The translations under genes were made by a program, and so were the position numbers. Below, piece by piece: positions 53,955-62,140 of a stretch of 64,000 nucleotides of DNA. The notes under the pieces are model-generated. The model was not told the origin of the DNA and did not search any database. It was given only the letters and a program-made list of their open reading frames with translations. The DNA comes from Ardenticatenaceae bacterium (GTDB taxonomy: Bacteria; Chloroflexota; Anaerolineae; Promineifilales; Promineifilaceae): NCBI GenBank assembly GCA_020634455.1, contig JACKBQ010000001.1, positions 124,001-188,000 of the forward strand. The letters run 5' to 3'. Every line of letters begins with the position of its first letter. Position 1 is the first letter of the stretch.

Positions 53955-54765
53955 TTGCTACGGGTACTTGATTGATGCGCCATTGGGAAACGGCCGTTTT
54001 TACCTGCACCAATCGCTCCTGACTTTCAGCCGAAAGGAAGAGGGTCATGCCAAAGACCACCAGGACGTTGGTGATGAGGAAGAAAAGGAACTCTTCAAAT
54101 GGCAAGATGCCGCCCAGGTACCAGTTGAGCGATTGGGCGGGATCGATGGTCCAGATGCCGTCGTAGATGGCCAGGGTATCGGCGGCGGCGAGGAAGAGGG
54201 TGGGCGGAGCCAGCCCCAGCAGCACTAGCTTGCGGTGCTCCCACAAAATATCCCCGCCAAAACCCACTTGCAGCATGATTGGCAGCTGTGCCCAGGCCAA
54301 AATTAGCGCCAAATAGGTACCGGGTGCCCAGCGGGTGACCAAAATGGCCACCATGACCACCCAGACGATGCCCAAAATGGCGAGGGCGGTCAGGCGGAAA
54401 CGGCCGTTTTCCCACCCTTTTTTCACCACATCCGGCTGCCGCCGCAGCCAAAACATCAGCCACAGCCCGGTCAAAATTGGCTGCACCAGGAAGAAGGTGT
54501 ACTCCTCAATGGGCACGTAGCCAAACACAATGCCGGTCACTTTCGCGGGGTCGTACCACCAAACGGCCGTTGCCACCAGGTAATTGTCCCAGGGCGTAGT
54601 GTACACCAGCGCCATCACCAGATGAAGCGCCAAAATGGCATAGGGCGAATAGCTGGCAAAACGCTGGGGTATCTGCCGACCCAAGCGGGCATCCCGCCAA
54701 GTCAAGCCTAGCATGATGGCAATCGGTATGGCCAGGAAGAGGCCGAGGAAGCTGAAGTAAGTCAT
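53938..54765 (-). CDS. Lycopene cyclase-domain protein (CrtYc-CrtYd fusion type)
   Basis: 275 aa, seven or eight membrane segments. Two homologous halves: TTPWDNYL followed by FGYVPIEEYTFFLVQP, and DGIWTIDPAQSLNWYLGG followed by LPFEEFLFFLITN. The repeated P-EE/E-xxF motifs belong to the heterodimeric-type cyclases, here in one chain. It would form a beta-ring on lycopene. The C-terminal SESKK and stop codon are repeat-encoded. It is co-directional with crtI and crtB. Confidence 0.9.
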   Translation of the reverse strand: MTYFSFLGLFLAIPIAIMLGLTWRDARLGRQIPQRFASYSPYAILALHLVMALVYTTPWDNYLVATAVWWYDPAKVTGIVFGYVPIEEYTFFLVQPILTGLWLMFWLRRQPDVVKKGWENGRFRLTALAILGIVWVVMVAILVTRWAPGTYLALILAWAQLPIMLQVGFGGDILWEHRKLVLLGLAPPTLFLAAADTLAIYDGIWTIDPAQSLNWYLGGILPFEEFLFFLITNVLVVFGMTLFLSAESQERLVQVKTAVSQWRINQVPVASESKK

Positions 54766-54777
54766 GTTTTTCCGTTA

Positions 54778-54847
54778 GCGGTAATCCGTGATCCGTAATC
54801 GGTAAACGGTTTTGTTGCCGTTCACCGTTTACCGTTTACCGAACACC
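54778..54847. repeat. Heptameric tandem-repeat hairpin after crtI
   Basis: GGTAATC, CGTGATC, CGTAATC, GGTAAAC are followed by GTTCACC, GTTTACC, GTTTACC, GAACACC. The crtI stop codon (CGG TAA) lies in the last unit. Confidence 0.88.
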
Positions 54848-56335
54848 GACAGGCTCGCCCATGATCAAATCCTCAGCAATTTTGCTAGAGGAGAGCACGC
54901 CGGGCAGGCCAGCGCCGGGGTGTGTGCCCGCGCCGACGAAGTAGAGATTATCAATATCCTCCGACCGATTATGCGGGCGGAACCAGGCAGACTGCGTCAA
55001 AATCGGTTCAACCGAGAAGGCGGAGCCCATGTGGCTGTTGAGCGTGCCTTTGAAATGCAGCGGGTCGATGTAATGTTCGGTGACGAGATTTGCCTGCAAA
55101 TCGGGAATGTAATTGTCTTCCAGGAACTGCATGATGGCGTCGCGGTACGGTTTGGCTGCCTGGGTCCAGTCAATGCCGGAACCCAAGTGCGGCACAGGCG
55201 AAAGCACGTAAAAGCCTTCGTGCCCTTCGGGGGCAATGCTGGGGTCGGTGAGGGTGGGCATGTGCAGGTAAAGCGAAAAATCTTCGGCCAACTGCTTGTT
55301 TTTAAAGATGTCGTGCAGCAACCCTTTGTACCGTTCGCTGAGAATGATGTTGTGGTGGGCGAGACGGCCGTCGTTGTACCGCTTCTTGGTGCCAAAGTAG
55401 ATGACAAAAAGGGACATGCTGTAGCGGGTCAGGTTGTTGTAGCGGAAGTCGGAGTTGCGGAAGCTGCGGTTTTTGCTGTTGATGAGCCGGGTGTAGGTGA
55501 ACGCGACGTCGGCGTTGGAGATGACGTGGTCGGCGTAATGCACGGTGCCATCTTTGAGACGAATGCCCTTGGCGCGACGGCCGTCTACCAAGATTTCATC
55601 TACTTCGGCGTTGAGGTGGAAACGGCCGTTTAGCTCTTCAATCAGCCGTCCCAAGGCCCGAACCAGCGCCCCGGTGCCGCCCATTACGTAATGCACGCCC
55701 CACTCACGCTCCAGGTAATGGATCATGGCGTAGATGGAGGTGGTGTCGAACGGATTACCGCCCACTAGCAGGGGATGGAAGGAGAAGCAGCGGCGCAAAA
55801 ATTCGTTCTCGATGAACTGAGAGGCGTATTTGTACACCGTTTTGTGCGACTGCAAGCGCAGCAGATCGGGTACCACGCGAATCATGTCGCTCACGGACAA
55901 AAATGGTTTGTCGGCCAGCTCCACAAATCCTTTTTCAAAGATCGCCTTGGTGGTGGCCATAAACCGTTTGTAGCCCTCGCGGTCGGCTACGCTCCACTGC
56001 TCAATCTGGTTGAGGATGAACTGCTCGTCGTTGTTGTAGTCCAGGGAACGGCCGTTGTGGTCAAAAATGCGATAGAACGGGTCACAGGCCACAAACTCCA
56101 CGTAATCTTCCCGCTTGCGGCCGGCCAGCTCAAAAATGTCGTCAAACATAAACGGCGCGGTGATGACCGTCGGGCCAGCATCAAATTTGAAGCCGTCCTG
56201 CTCAAAGACGTAGGCCCGACCGCCGGGCTGATCCAATTTCTCAAAAATATCGACCTGGTAACCTTGAGCCGCCAGCCGTGCGGCTGCGCCCAAACCACCA
56301 AATCCACTGCCAATGATGATTACTTTTTCTTTCAT
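54836..56335 (-). CDS. crtI: Phytoene desaturase
   Basis: 499 aa, the length and pattern of bacterial CrtI. N-terminal FAD fold IIIGSGFGGLGAAARLAAQG, then FEKLDQPGGRAY and FKFDAGPTVITAPFM. VGGNPFDTTSIYAMIHYLE and GGTGALVRALGRL are typical, and the C-terminal NLYFVGAGTHPGAGLPGVL closes the FAD site. It introduces the double bonds that turn phytoene into lycopene. It ends GVR with the stop in a repeat; 37 bases separate it from crtB. Confidence 0.94.
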   Translation of the reverse strand: MKEKVIIIGSGFGGLGAAARLAAQGYQVDIFEKLDQPGGRAYVFEQDGFKFDAGPTVITAPFMFDDIFELAGRKREDYVEFVACDPFYRIFDHNGRSLDYNNDEQFILNQIEQWSVADREGYKRFMATTKAIFEKGFVELADKPFLSVSDMIRVVPDLLRLQSHKTVYKYASQFIENEFLRRCFSFHPLLVGGNPFDTTSIYAMIHYLEREWGVHYVMGGTGALVRALGRLIEELNGRFHLNAEVDEILVDGRRAKGIRLKDGTVHYADHVISNADVAFTYTRLINSKNRSFRNSDFRYNNLTRYSMSLFVIYFGTKKRYNDGRLAHHNIILSERYKGLLHDIFKNKQLAEDFSLYLHMPTLTDPSIAPEGHEGFYVLSPVPHLGSGIDWTQAAKPYRDAIMQFLEDNYIPDLQANLVTEHYIDPLHFKGTLNSHMGSAFSVEPILTQSAWFRPHNRSEDIDNLYFVGAGTHPGAGLPGVLSSSKIAEDLIMGEPVGVR

Positions 56336-56372
56336 AATTTTGTTTCCAGGGGCTGAAGCTCCAGGCTATTTG

Positions 56373-57431
56373 TTATCCTTGCGGCACTGCGTAAAAATTG
56401 TCCGGCTCAATGGCTGGGGAGGGTGTGCAAACCACCAGGGCGGGTTGGGTATGTACTGGCTGGTTCACTAGCTGTGCGTACTGGTTGGTTTTGGCACGCC
56501 ACCAGATGCCGGGCAGGTGGTTCAGCTTTTCCTGCTTGGTGGTGTGTGCCCGACGGCCGAATACGTCGTAATCGTGTTCTTCGATGTCGTCGAGGATGGC
56601 GCGGTACAGTTCGGCAGCGGCGGCAATGGCGAAACGGCCGTTCTTACCCAACATCGCCACGCCCGGCAACGCCTCCGCATACAGCTGCCGTGCCCGCCGA
56701 ATCTGGAAGCGCATAAACGCGCGCCAGCGATGATCAATCGTGCCAGCGGCAATATCGTCTTCGGTCAGGTTAAACATGCGCAATTCTTCGAGGGGGAGGT
56801 AGAGACGGCCGTTTGCCCAATCTTCCTGTACGTCTCGCAAAATGTTGGTCAGTTGCAGCGCCACGCCTAGCTTGATGGCATACGGAATGGCTTTGTGCCC
56901 TTCGTATCCCACAATGTGCATCGCCATCAAGCCAACGGTGGAGGCCACGCCGTAGCAGTACTGCGCCAGCTCGGCAAACGTCTCGTACCGATTGTGAATC
57001 AGGTCAGAGGTAACACCGTCGAGCAGCTGTTCCGCATACCGGCGGGGGATGTTGAAGTTGGCCCGTGTGTCGGCCCAGGCCAGCGCCACCAGGTTGTAAA
57101 TGGGTGGATGGTTGGCCAGACTTTCTTGCCGCCATTGCAAAATGCGCTGATGCTGATTTTGTCTCTCTTTGTCTACCAGGTCATCGCTGACGCGGCAAAA
57201 GGCGTACAAAGCCCGCACGGCGTGCCGCTGTTCTTTGGGCAGTAGACCGGAGGCTAGATAGAAGGTCCGGCTGTGTTGTTTGGTGATAGCCGTGCAGTGA
57301 GCATAAGCTTGTGCCAAGTGCTCCCGACCATCGTGGATTGGTTCATTGATGGTGTCGTGATCAAGTGCATGATGCGCCAGACGCAGCAGGCGGGATTCCC
57401 ATACCCCCGGTTCCAAAGTCTCTAAAGCCAT
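56373..57431 (-). CDS. crtB: Phytoene synthase
   Basis: 352 aa squalene/phytoene synthase family. First Asp-rich motif in YAFCRVSDDLVD, substrate region RYETFAELAQYCYGVASTVGLM, second motif LTNILRDVQEDWANGRLYLP. The N-terminal about 45 residues and a C-terminal extension exceed the core enzyme. GAAGGG before the ATG at 57431 sets the start. First gene of the carotenoid cluster; it condenses two GGPP. Confidence 0.94.
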   Translation of the reverse strand: MALETLEPGVWESRLLRLAHHALDHDTINEPIHDGREHLAQAYAHCTAITKQHSRTFYLASGLLPKEQRHAVRALYAFCRVSDDLVDKERQNQHQRILQWRQESLANHPPIYNLVALAWADTRANFNIPRRYAEQLLDGVTSDLIHNRYETFAELAQYCYGVASTVGLMAMHIVGYEGHKAIPYAIKLGVALQLTNILRDVQEDWANGRLYLPLEELRMFNLTEDDIAAGTIDHRWRAFMRFQIRRARQLYAEALPGVAMLGKNGRFAIAAAAELYRAILDDIEEHDYDVFGRRAHTTKQEKLNHLPGIWWRAKTNQYAQLVNQPVHTQPALVVCTPSPAIEPDNFYAVPQG

Positions 57432-57657
57432 TTTCCCTTCTCCCAAAATTCGTTGAATTAATAGAAAGTTGTTGAAAGTTTTTTGTTTGGGTTGGCTGCC
57501 TCTTCAGGGCAACTGGAAAAATGGTAACTTAATCCACCTGGTTTGTCAAGGTATTGTTTATATTTTGTTGAGCAATTTGCGCGTTTTGTATGAAAAATCA
57601 GGACAAAACATACATTTGAGCAGCTTTTGGATTAGACATCTGGGCAAGCTTGCGTTT

Positions 57658-59778
57658 TCAAGCCACCCAACTCAGGCCAATACGGCCGCGTTCGGCATCA
57701 ATGGATTGGATGGTAACGGAGAGAATATCGCCGACGCTGAGTTCTTCGCTGCGCGGGATTTGGCTGCGGTGCAGCAGGCCATCTTGTTTCACGCCGATGT
57801 CAATAAACGCGCCAAAATCGACCACATTGCGCACGGTGCCCTTAAGCTGCATGCCCGGTTTCAGGTCGCTCAGAGAGAGCACATCGCTGCGCAGGATCGG
57901 TTTGGGCAAATCTTCGCGCGGGTCGCGGCCGGGGCGCACCAGCTGCTCCAAAATGTCAGTGAGGGTGGGGATGCCTGCGTTGAGCTGATTAGCAAGCTCG
58001 GCCACGGGCGGCAGCTTAGCCAGGACGGCCGTTCGTCCCTCTGGCGGCGTGCTGGGGCTGAGTTTGGCTTGCTTGAGTACGGCCGTTGCCACTTTATAAC
58101 TTTCTGGATGAATGGCGCTGGCGTCCAGCGGATTGTCCCCATCGCGCACGCGCAGGAATCCAGCAGATTGTTCAAACGCTTTGGGGCCGAGGCCAGATAC
58201 TTTTTTGAGGCTGATGCGGTTGGCGAAACGGCCGTTACTTTCCCGGTATGCCACAATATTTTCCGCCAGCTTGGGGCCAATGCCCGCCACGTGCGTCAGC
58301 AGCGCCGGGGAGGCGGTGTTCACGTCCACGCCCACCTGGTTCACCACCGACTCCACCACGCCGTCCAGCGATTCCGACAGCTGCTTCTGGTTCACATCGT
58401 GCTGGTACAGCCCCACACCAATCGATTTGGGGTCAATTTTCACCAATTCGGCCAGCGGGTCCTGGGCGCGGCGGGCAATGGAGACTGCGCCGCGCAGCGT
58501 CACGTCCAGCTCGGGCAGCTCCGCCTTGGCCAGCGGGCTGGCGCTGTAGACGCTGGCCCCTGCCTCGTTGACGATGAGGTAATGAACGTTGGCCATCTGC
58601 CGCGTGAGTTCGGCTACGAGCTGTTCCGTCTCCCGCGAGGCGGTGCCGTTGCCGATGGTGATGAGGCTGATAGCGTGCTTTTGCACCAGCGCGGCCAACG
58701 TTTTGAGCGCTTCTTCGCGTTTGTTTTGGGGCTGATGGGGGTAGACGGCCGTTGTTTCCAAAACCTTGCCCGTCGCATCCACAATTGCCACTTTGCAGCC
58801 AGTGCGATACGCTGGATCAATGCCCATCACATTGTGCCCGGCCAGCGGTGGCTGAGTGAGCAGGCCGCGCATGTTGTCGGCAAACACCTGGATGGCGTGG
58901 GCTTCCGCCTGTTCGCTCAGGCTGCGGCGCACGTCGCGCTCGATGGCGGGCACCAGCAACCGCTTGGCGGCGTCGTCCATTGCCAATTGCAGCTGCTCCG
59001 CCAGCGGCGAACGGCGGTCGGTGCGGTAGCTGGTGCGGATGGCCAAAATCCAGTCGCGCTCGGCAATGTCCACGCTGACGCGCAAAATTTTCTCTGTTTC
59101 GCCCCGGTTGATGGCCAAAATTTGGTGCGGCCGCAGCCGATCAATGCGCTGTTCAAATTCGTAGTACAGCTTGTAGACGGCGCGTTCGTCCACGGCATCT
59201 TTCAGCTTTTCGCTGCGCAGCAGGCCAAACTGGAGCGCTTTGTCACGCAAGGTTTGGCGCACCTGCGGCGTGTCGCTCATCGTTTCGGCCACGATGTCGC
59301 GGGCACCGGCCAGGGCATCTTCTACAGTGGGCACTTCATCGTTGAGGAAGGGGGTGGCGATTTGAACGGCCGTTTGCCGCGTCACCAACTGTCCCAAAAT
59401 AAATTCTGCCAACGGCTCCAAGCCGCGTTCACGGGCGATCATGGCGCGGGTGCGTCGCTTCGGTTTGTAGGGCAGGTACAAATCTTCCAGCTCGGTCAGG
59501 CTGGTGGCTGTGCGGATCGCTTTTTCTAGCTCCGGCGTCAGTTTGTCCTGGCTGGCGATCGATTCCAGGATGGTGCTGCGCCGCTCATCGAGGGCGCGCA
59601 GCTTGTTGAGCTGCTCTTCGATCTGGCGAATTTGCTCTTCGTCCAGGCTGCCGGTGGCTTCCTTGCGGTAGCGAGCGATGAAGGGGATCGTGTTGCCGTC
59701 GTCGAGCAGGGTGATTACGGCCGTTACCTGGCCAGGCTTTACAGTTAGGGTGGAGGCGATTGTTTGGGCGTAGGACAT
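57658..59778 (-). CDS. Tex-family transcription accessory protein
   Basis: 706 aa. N-terminal helical domain (MSYAQTIASTLTVKPGQVTAVITLL), YqgF-like RNase-H fold (GIDPAYRTGCKVAIVDATGKV), helix-hairpin-helix region (LLTHVAGIGPKLAENIVAYR), and a C-terminal S1 RNA-binding domain (GTVRNVVDFGAFIDIGVKQDGLLH). The ATG at 59778 is used; a longer frame would add residues encoded by the AGTAAAA repeat. Function: nucleic-acid-binding factor linked to transcription and stress in other bacteria. Confidence 0.93.
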   Translation of the reverse strand: MSYAQTIASTLTVKPGQVTAVITLLDDGNTIPFIARYRKEATGSLDEEQIRQIEEQLNKLRALDERRSTILESIASQDKLTPELEKAIRTATSLTELEDLYLPYKPKRRTRAMIARERGLEPLAEFILGQLVTRQTAVQIATPFLNDEVPTVEDALAGARDIVAETMSDTPQVRQTLRDKALQFGLLRSEKLKDAVDERAVYKLYYEFEQRIDRLRPHQILAINRGETEKILRVSVDIAERDWILAIRTSYRTDRRSPLAEQLQLAMDDAAKRLLVPAIERDVRRSLSEQAEAHAIQVFADNMRGLLTQPPLAGHNVMGIDPAYRTGCKVAIVDATGKVLETTAVYPHQPQNKREEALKTLAALVQKHAISLITIGNGTASRETEQLVAELTRQMANVHYLIVNEAGASVYSASPLAKAELPELDVTLRGAVSIARRAQDPLAELVKIDPKSIGVGLYQHDVNQKQLSESLDGVVESVVNQVGVDVNTASPALLTHVAGIGPKLAENIVAYRESNGRFANRISLKKVSGLGPKAFEQSAGFLRVRDGDNPLDASAIHPESYKVATAVLKQAKLSPSTPPEGRTAVLAKLPPVAELANQLNAGIPTLTDILEQLVRPGRDPREDLPKPILRSDVLSLSDLKPGMQLKGTVRNVVDFGAFIDIGVKQDGLLHRSQIPRSEELSVGDILSVTIQSIDAERGRIGLSWVA

Positions 59779-59788
59779 GTTCTTTTTA

Positions 59789-59853
59789 GTAAAAAGTGAA
59801 AAGTAAAAAGTGAAAAGTGCCCACTTTTTACTTATCACTTATCACTTTTTACT
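59789..59853. repeat. AGTAAAA/AGTGAAA heptamer hairpin between tex and the DUF4380 gene
   Basis: AGTAAAA, AGTGAAA, AGTAAAA, AGTGAAA, then ACTTTTT, ACTTATC, ACTTATC, ACTTTTT. The stop codon of the DUF4380 gene lies in the last unit. Confidence 0.9.
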
Positions 59854-60751
59854 CCTTCAATTTTGGTAATAAATGCGCCACTACATCCGCATTATTCTGC
59901 GGAGTGGGCACGTTGTTGAAAAGCTGCCACGTTTCGGTGTGGCTGGCGGTGGCGTTGGGGTCTAGCTGCACCAACGGAGCCAGGCTTTCCAGCTCCATGA
60001 TGTTGGCGTCGGTGTACAGTTCGGCGGAGCTGTTGTGGTCCGGGTAGGTGGCTTGTAGGTTGTGCGGCGCGAAGGTTTTGAGGAAGAAACGGCCGTCTCG
60101 CACATACCCAAGCCAGCCCGCCGTGTTGTTGCCGCCGATTTTTTGCGGCGTGATGGCGTTGGGGTCTTGGCGCAGCAAAATAAACTGTTCGCCCCAGGTC
60201 CAGCGCGGGTCGGCCATGTTGGTGTAGGCCCAGGTCACGAGGTGGCCGGTGGGTTGTAAATTATTTTGGTGGTTGCCGCGTGGGGGAAGGGGGAATACGG
60301 CCGTTCCACCCTGAGCCATCACCGAAAGCGCCCATGGAGCCAATTCCACCGCCCACGGATTCAGGTTTTGCACGGTGTGGGTTACGGTCACTTTGGCTTC
60401 TGCTGGGGCCAGAGCCACATCGAGCGTTTTTTGGGTGCGGGTGGTCGTTTCCACCGGGGAGATGAAGCGGACGAAGCTACCGTGATTTTCTACGGTGACG
60501 GGCTGATTGTCCGGGTAATAGGTGCGTGGCTGCTGCTCCGGGGCCAGCCAGAAGCGGTGGCCGCCGTAGTTACGCCACTCAGCATCGCTAGTGCGCCCAA
60601 GGTGGCTGGGGATGGTGCCGAAGACGTTTTTATCCCCAGCAAACCCAAAATGGATGATGCGCGGGCCGACATCGGCCGTAACGACCAGTTCGATTTGTGA
60701 ATTGTTCAACTGGATGCAGTTTTCCCAACCAAGGAAAGGTAGTTTTTGCAT
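59849..60751 (-). CDS. DUF4380-type protein, possible sugar mutarotase-like fold
   Basis: 300 aa. Visible are IELVVTADVGPRIIHFGFAGDKNVF, GGHRFWLAPEQQPRTYYPDN, WAVELAPWALSVMAQGG and NNTAGWLGYVRDGRFFLKTF. These suggest the galactose-mutarotase-like beta-sandwich of DUF4380 proteins. No enzymatic activity is assigned. Divergent-looking ATG-proximal region has no clear ribosome site. The C-terminal KLKE and its stop are next to a repeat. Confidence 0.8.
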   Translation of the reverse strand: MQKLPFLGWENCIQLNNSQIELVVTADVGPRIIHFGFAGDKNVFGTIPSHLGRTSDAEWRNYGGHRFWLAPEQQPRTYYPDNQPVTVENHGSFVRFISPVETTTRTQKTLDVALAPAEAKVTVTHTVQNLNPWAVELAPWALSVMAQGGTAVFPLPPRGNHQNNLQPTGHLVTWAYTNMADPRWTWGEQFILLRQDPNAITPQKIGGNNTAGWLGYVRDGRFFLKTFAPHNLQATYPDHNSSAELYTDANIMELESLAPLVQLDPNATASHTETWQLFNNVPTPQNNADVVAHLLPKLKE

Positions 60752-60825
60752 GGTAACTCCCAGAGACTTTAAAGCAAAATTTTACTATGGATGGCAGGGA
60801 AAAGCAGGGGCTCGACCCATATGTG

Positions 60826-61103
60826 CTATAGTGCATACGGGCGGGTCGAAAAAGTGCTCATAAAATCCCTGGTGACATCAGGTGCATAGACAAACTCCAG
60901 GGCAACATCCAGCCCGTATTCGCCAGTTGAGCCATCCAGGTAAGGGAAGTTAGGATCTTCACACGAATGCCCCAAACCAAACGTATGACCAATCTCGTGG
61001 ATAGCCAGGAAAGAGCCCTACCCAACTGCCGAGGCCGTCCGGCTGCCAACGGAGGCCCAGCCATACACCCCCTGGACGTCAGAAGTAGACAGGTTGGCGG
61101 CGG
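60826..61103 (-). pseudogene. Decayed metzincin-type metallopeptidase fragment
   Basis: The reverse complement encodes HAAANLSTSDVQGVYGWASV, then SRTASAVG, an in-frame TAG (61018-61020), then GSFLAIHEIGHTFGLGHSC. HEIGHTFGLGH is the HExxHxxGxxH zinc site of metzincin proteases. It continues EDPNFPYLDGSTGEYGLDV and stops shortly after YAPDVTRDFM. The 5' part is missing and the frame is broken, so it is a remnant. Confidence 0.78.
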
Positions 61104-61753
61104 CGTGCCGGAACCGGTGTCGGCATTGGGATGGTTGTAAAAGCGGGGATTCAGGGCCAAATCGCGCGGGGTTATTTCGGCTGTGTTGCTGTCCTGGTCT
61201 AAATCGGCCGTATCAGCGGGAACCGCACTGTTTGCCCCGCATCAATAGCGGGGGAGGTGGTTAATAGCGACAAATCGTCATCGCGGGTACCTGCAATCTG
61301 GTCAGCTCCGTTAGCGTTGGTAAATTGGGGATTTTCGCTAATGAACTGGACATTGCTGATGGTGAGATCGGCAAAGGCGTTGCGCAGGCCGCTCCCATCG
61401 TCTTTGGCAACGTTGTGGATGAGGATAAGGTTTGCCAAAATGAGACTGTTGTTGCCGCTGTAAATGCCGCCGCCATTGGCGTGGCCGCCGGTAATGGTAA
61501 ACCCATCCAAACGGCCGATATTATTGCCCACCCCGTTACGCACCACATGGTAGCTGTTGTCCTGGCAGGTTGGTTCGTCTAGAGCCAGATTGCTATTGTC
61601 GTTGCCCAGCAGGTCGCCGCTGAGAATGGTGACGTTGGCTTTGCGGTTGCGCTGGCTGCGGTGAGAAACGGCCGTGCTGCGGCCGTTCTTGTCGAGGCGC
61701 ACAAACTGCTCATGGATAGAGCTGCCAAAATAGAGGATTCTGTCTTGAGGCAA
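61104..61753 (-). pseudogene. Decayed beta-helix (choice-of-anchor Q-like) surface-protein fragment
   Basis: A 184-codon frame contains ANVTILSGDLLGNDNSN, GFTITGGHANGGGIYSGN, ANLILIHNVAKDDGSGLR and SLLTTSPAIDAG, all typical of right-handed beta-helix repeats. A frameshift near 61225 then gives DTADLDQDSNTAEITPRDLA and LNPRFYNHPNADTGSG, the choice-of-anchor Q ending. It is then fused to the protease remnant. No proper start is present. Confidence 0.75.
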
Positions 61754-62140
61754 ATGTTTTTAGAAGCCATCCTTGTTCAGCATACGCTTTTAACAGCTTA
61801 CAAAAAGCAGTAACTTTACAAAAATACACACCGCACTACCCGAATTTCATGTGTGCCCCATCTTTTAGGAAACATCCTTTTTTATCTTGTGGGGTTGTGG
61901 TTTGCCCCCGGAAAGCCGAAAAACAAAAAGAACCCCCAAGTAATTTTGAGAGTTCTTTATCCTATAGATTTTTACTATAGGCTTCGGGAGCGACGGGACT
62001 CGCTCACTCACGTGTATAACCTTGGCTTTTTTGCCAAAACATATTGCTCACAAGCATCTTTCCAACGATCCTCGTTTTTCTAAAAACCTAACATTCAACC
62101 AGATTTACATTTATGCTGCCTGCCATTGACCTTCTCATTT
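61754..62140. other. Non-coding stretch before the surface-protein gene end
   Basis: No gene seen. AT-rich, with a CCTATAG/CTATAGG inverted repeat at about 61960-61981 that may be a terminator of the adjacent minus-strand gene. No ACGGCCGT copy. Confidence 0.5.

Noticed and set aside
57469..59529. 686-codon plus-strand open frame
   Set aside because: Antisense to tex; the minus-strand protein has clear domains, the plus frame none.
61975..62030. tRNA-like string GGAGCGACGGGACTCG
   Set aside because: No full cloverleaf can be drawn and no T-loop or acceptor stem follows.
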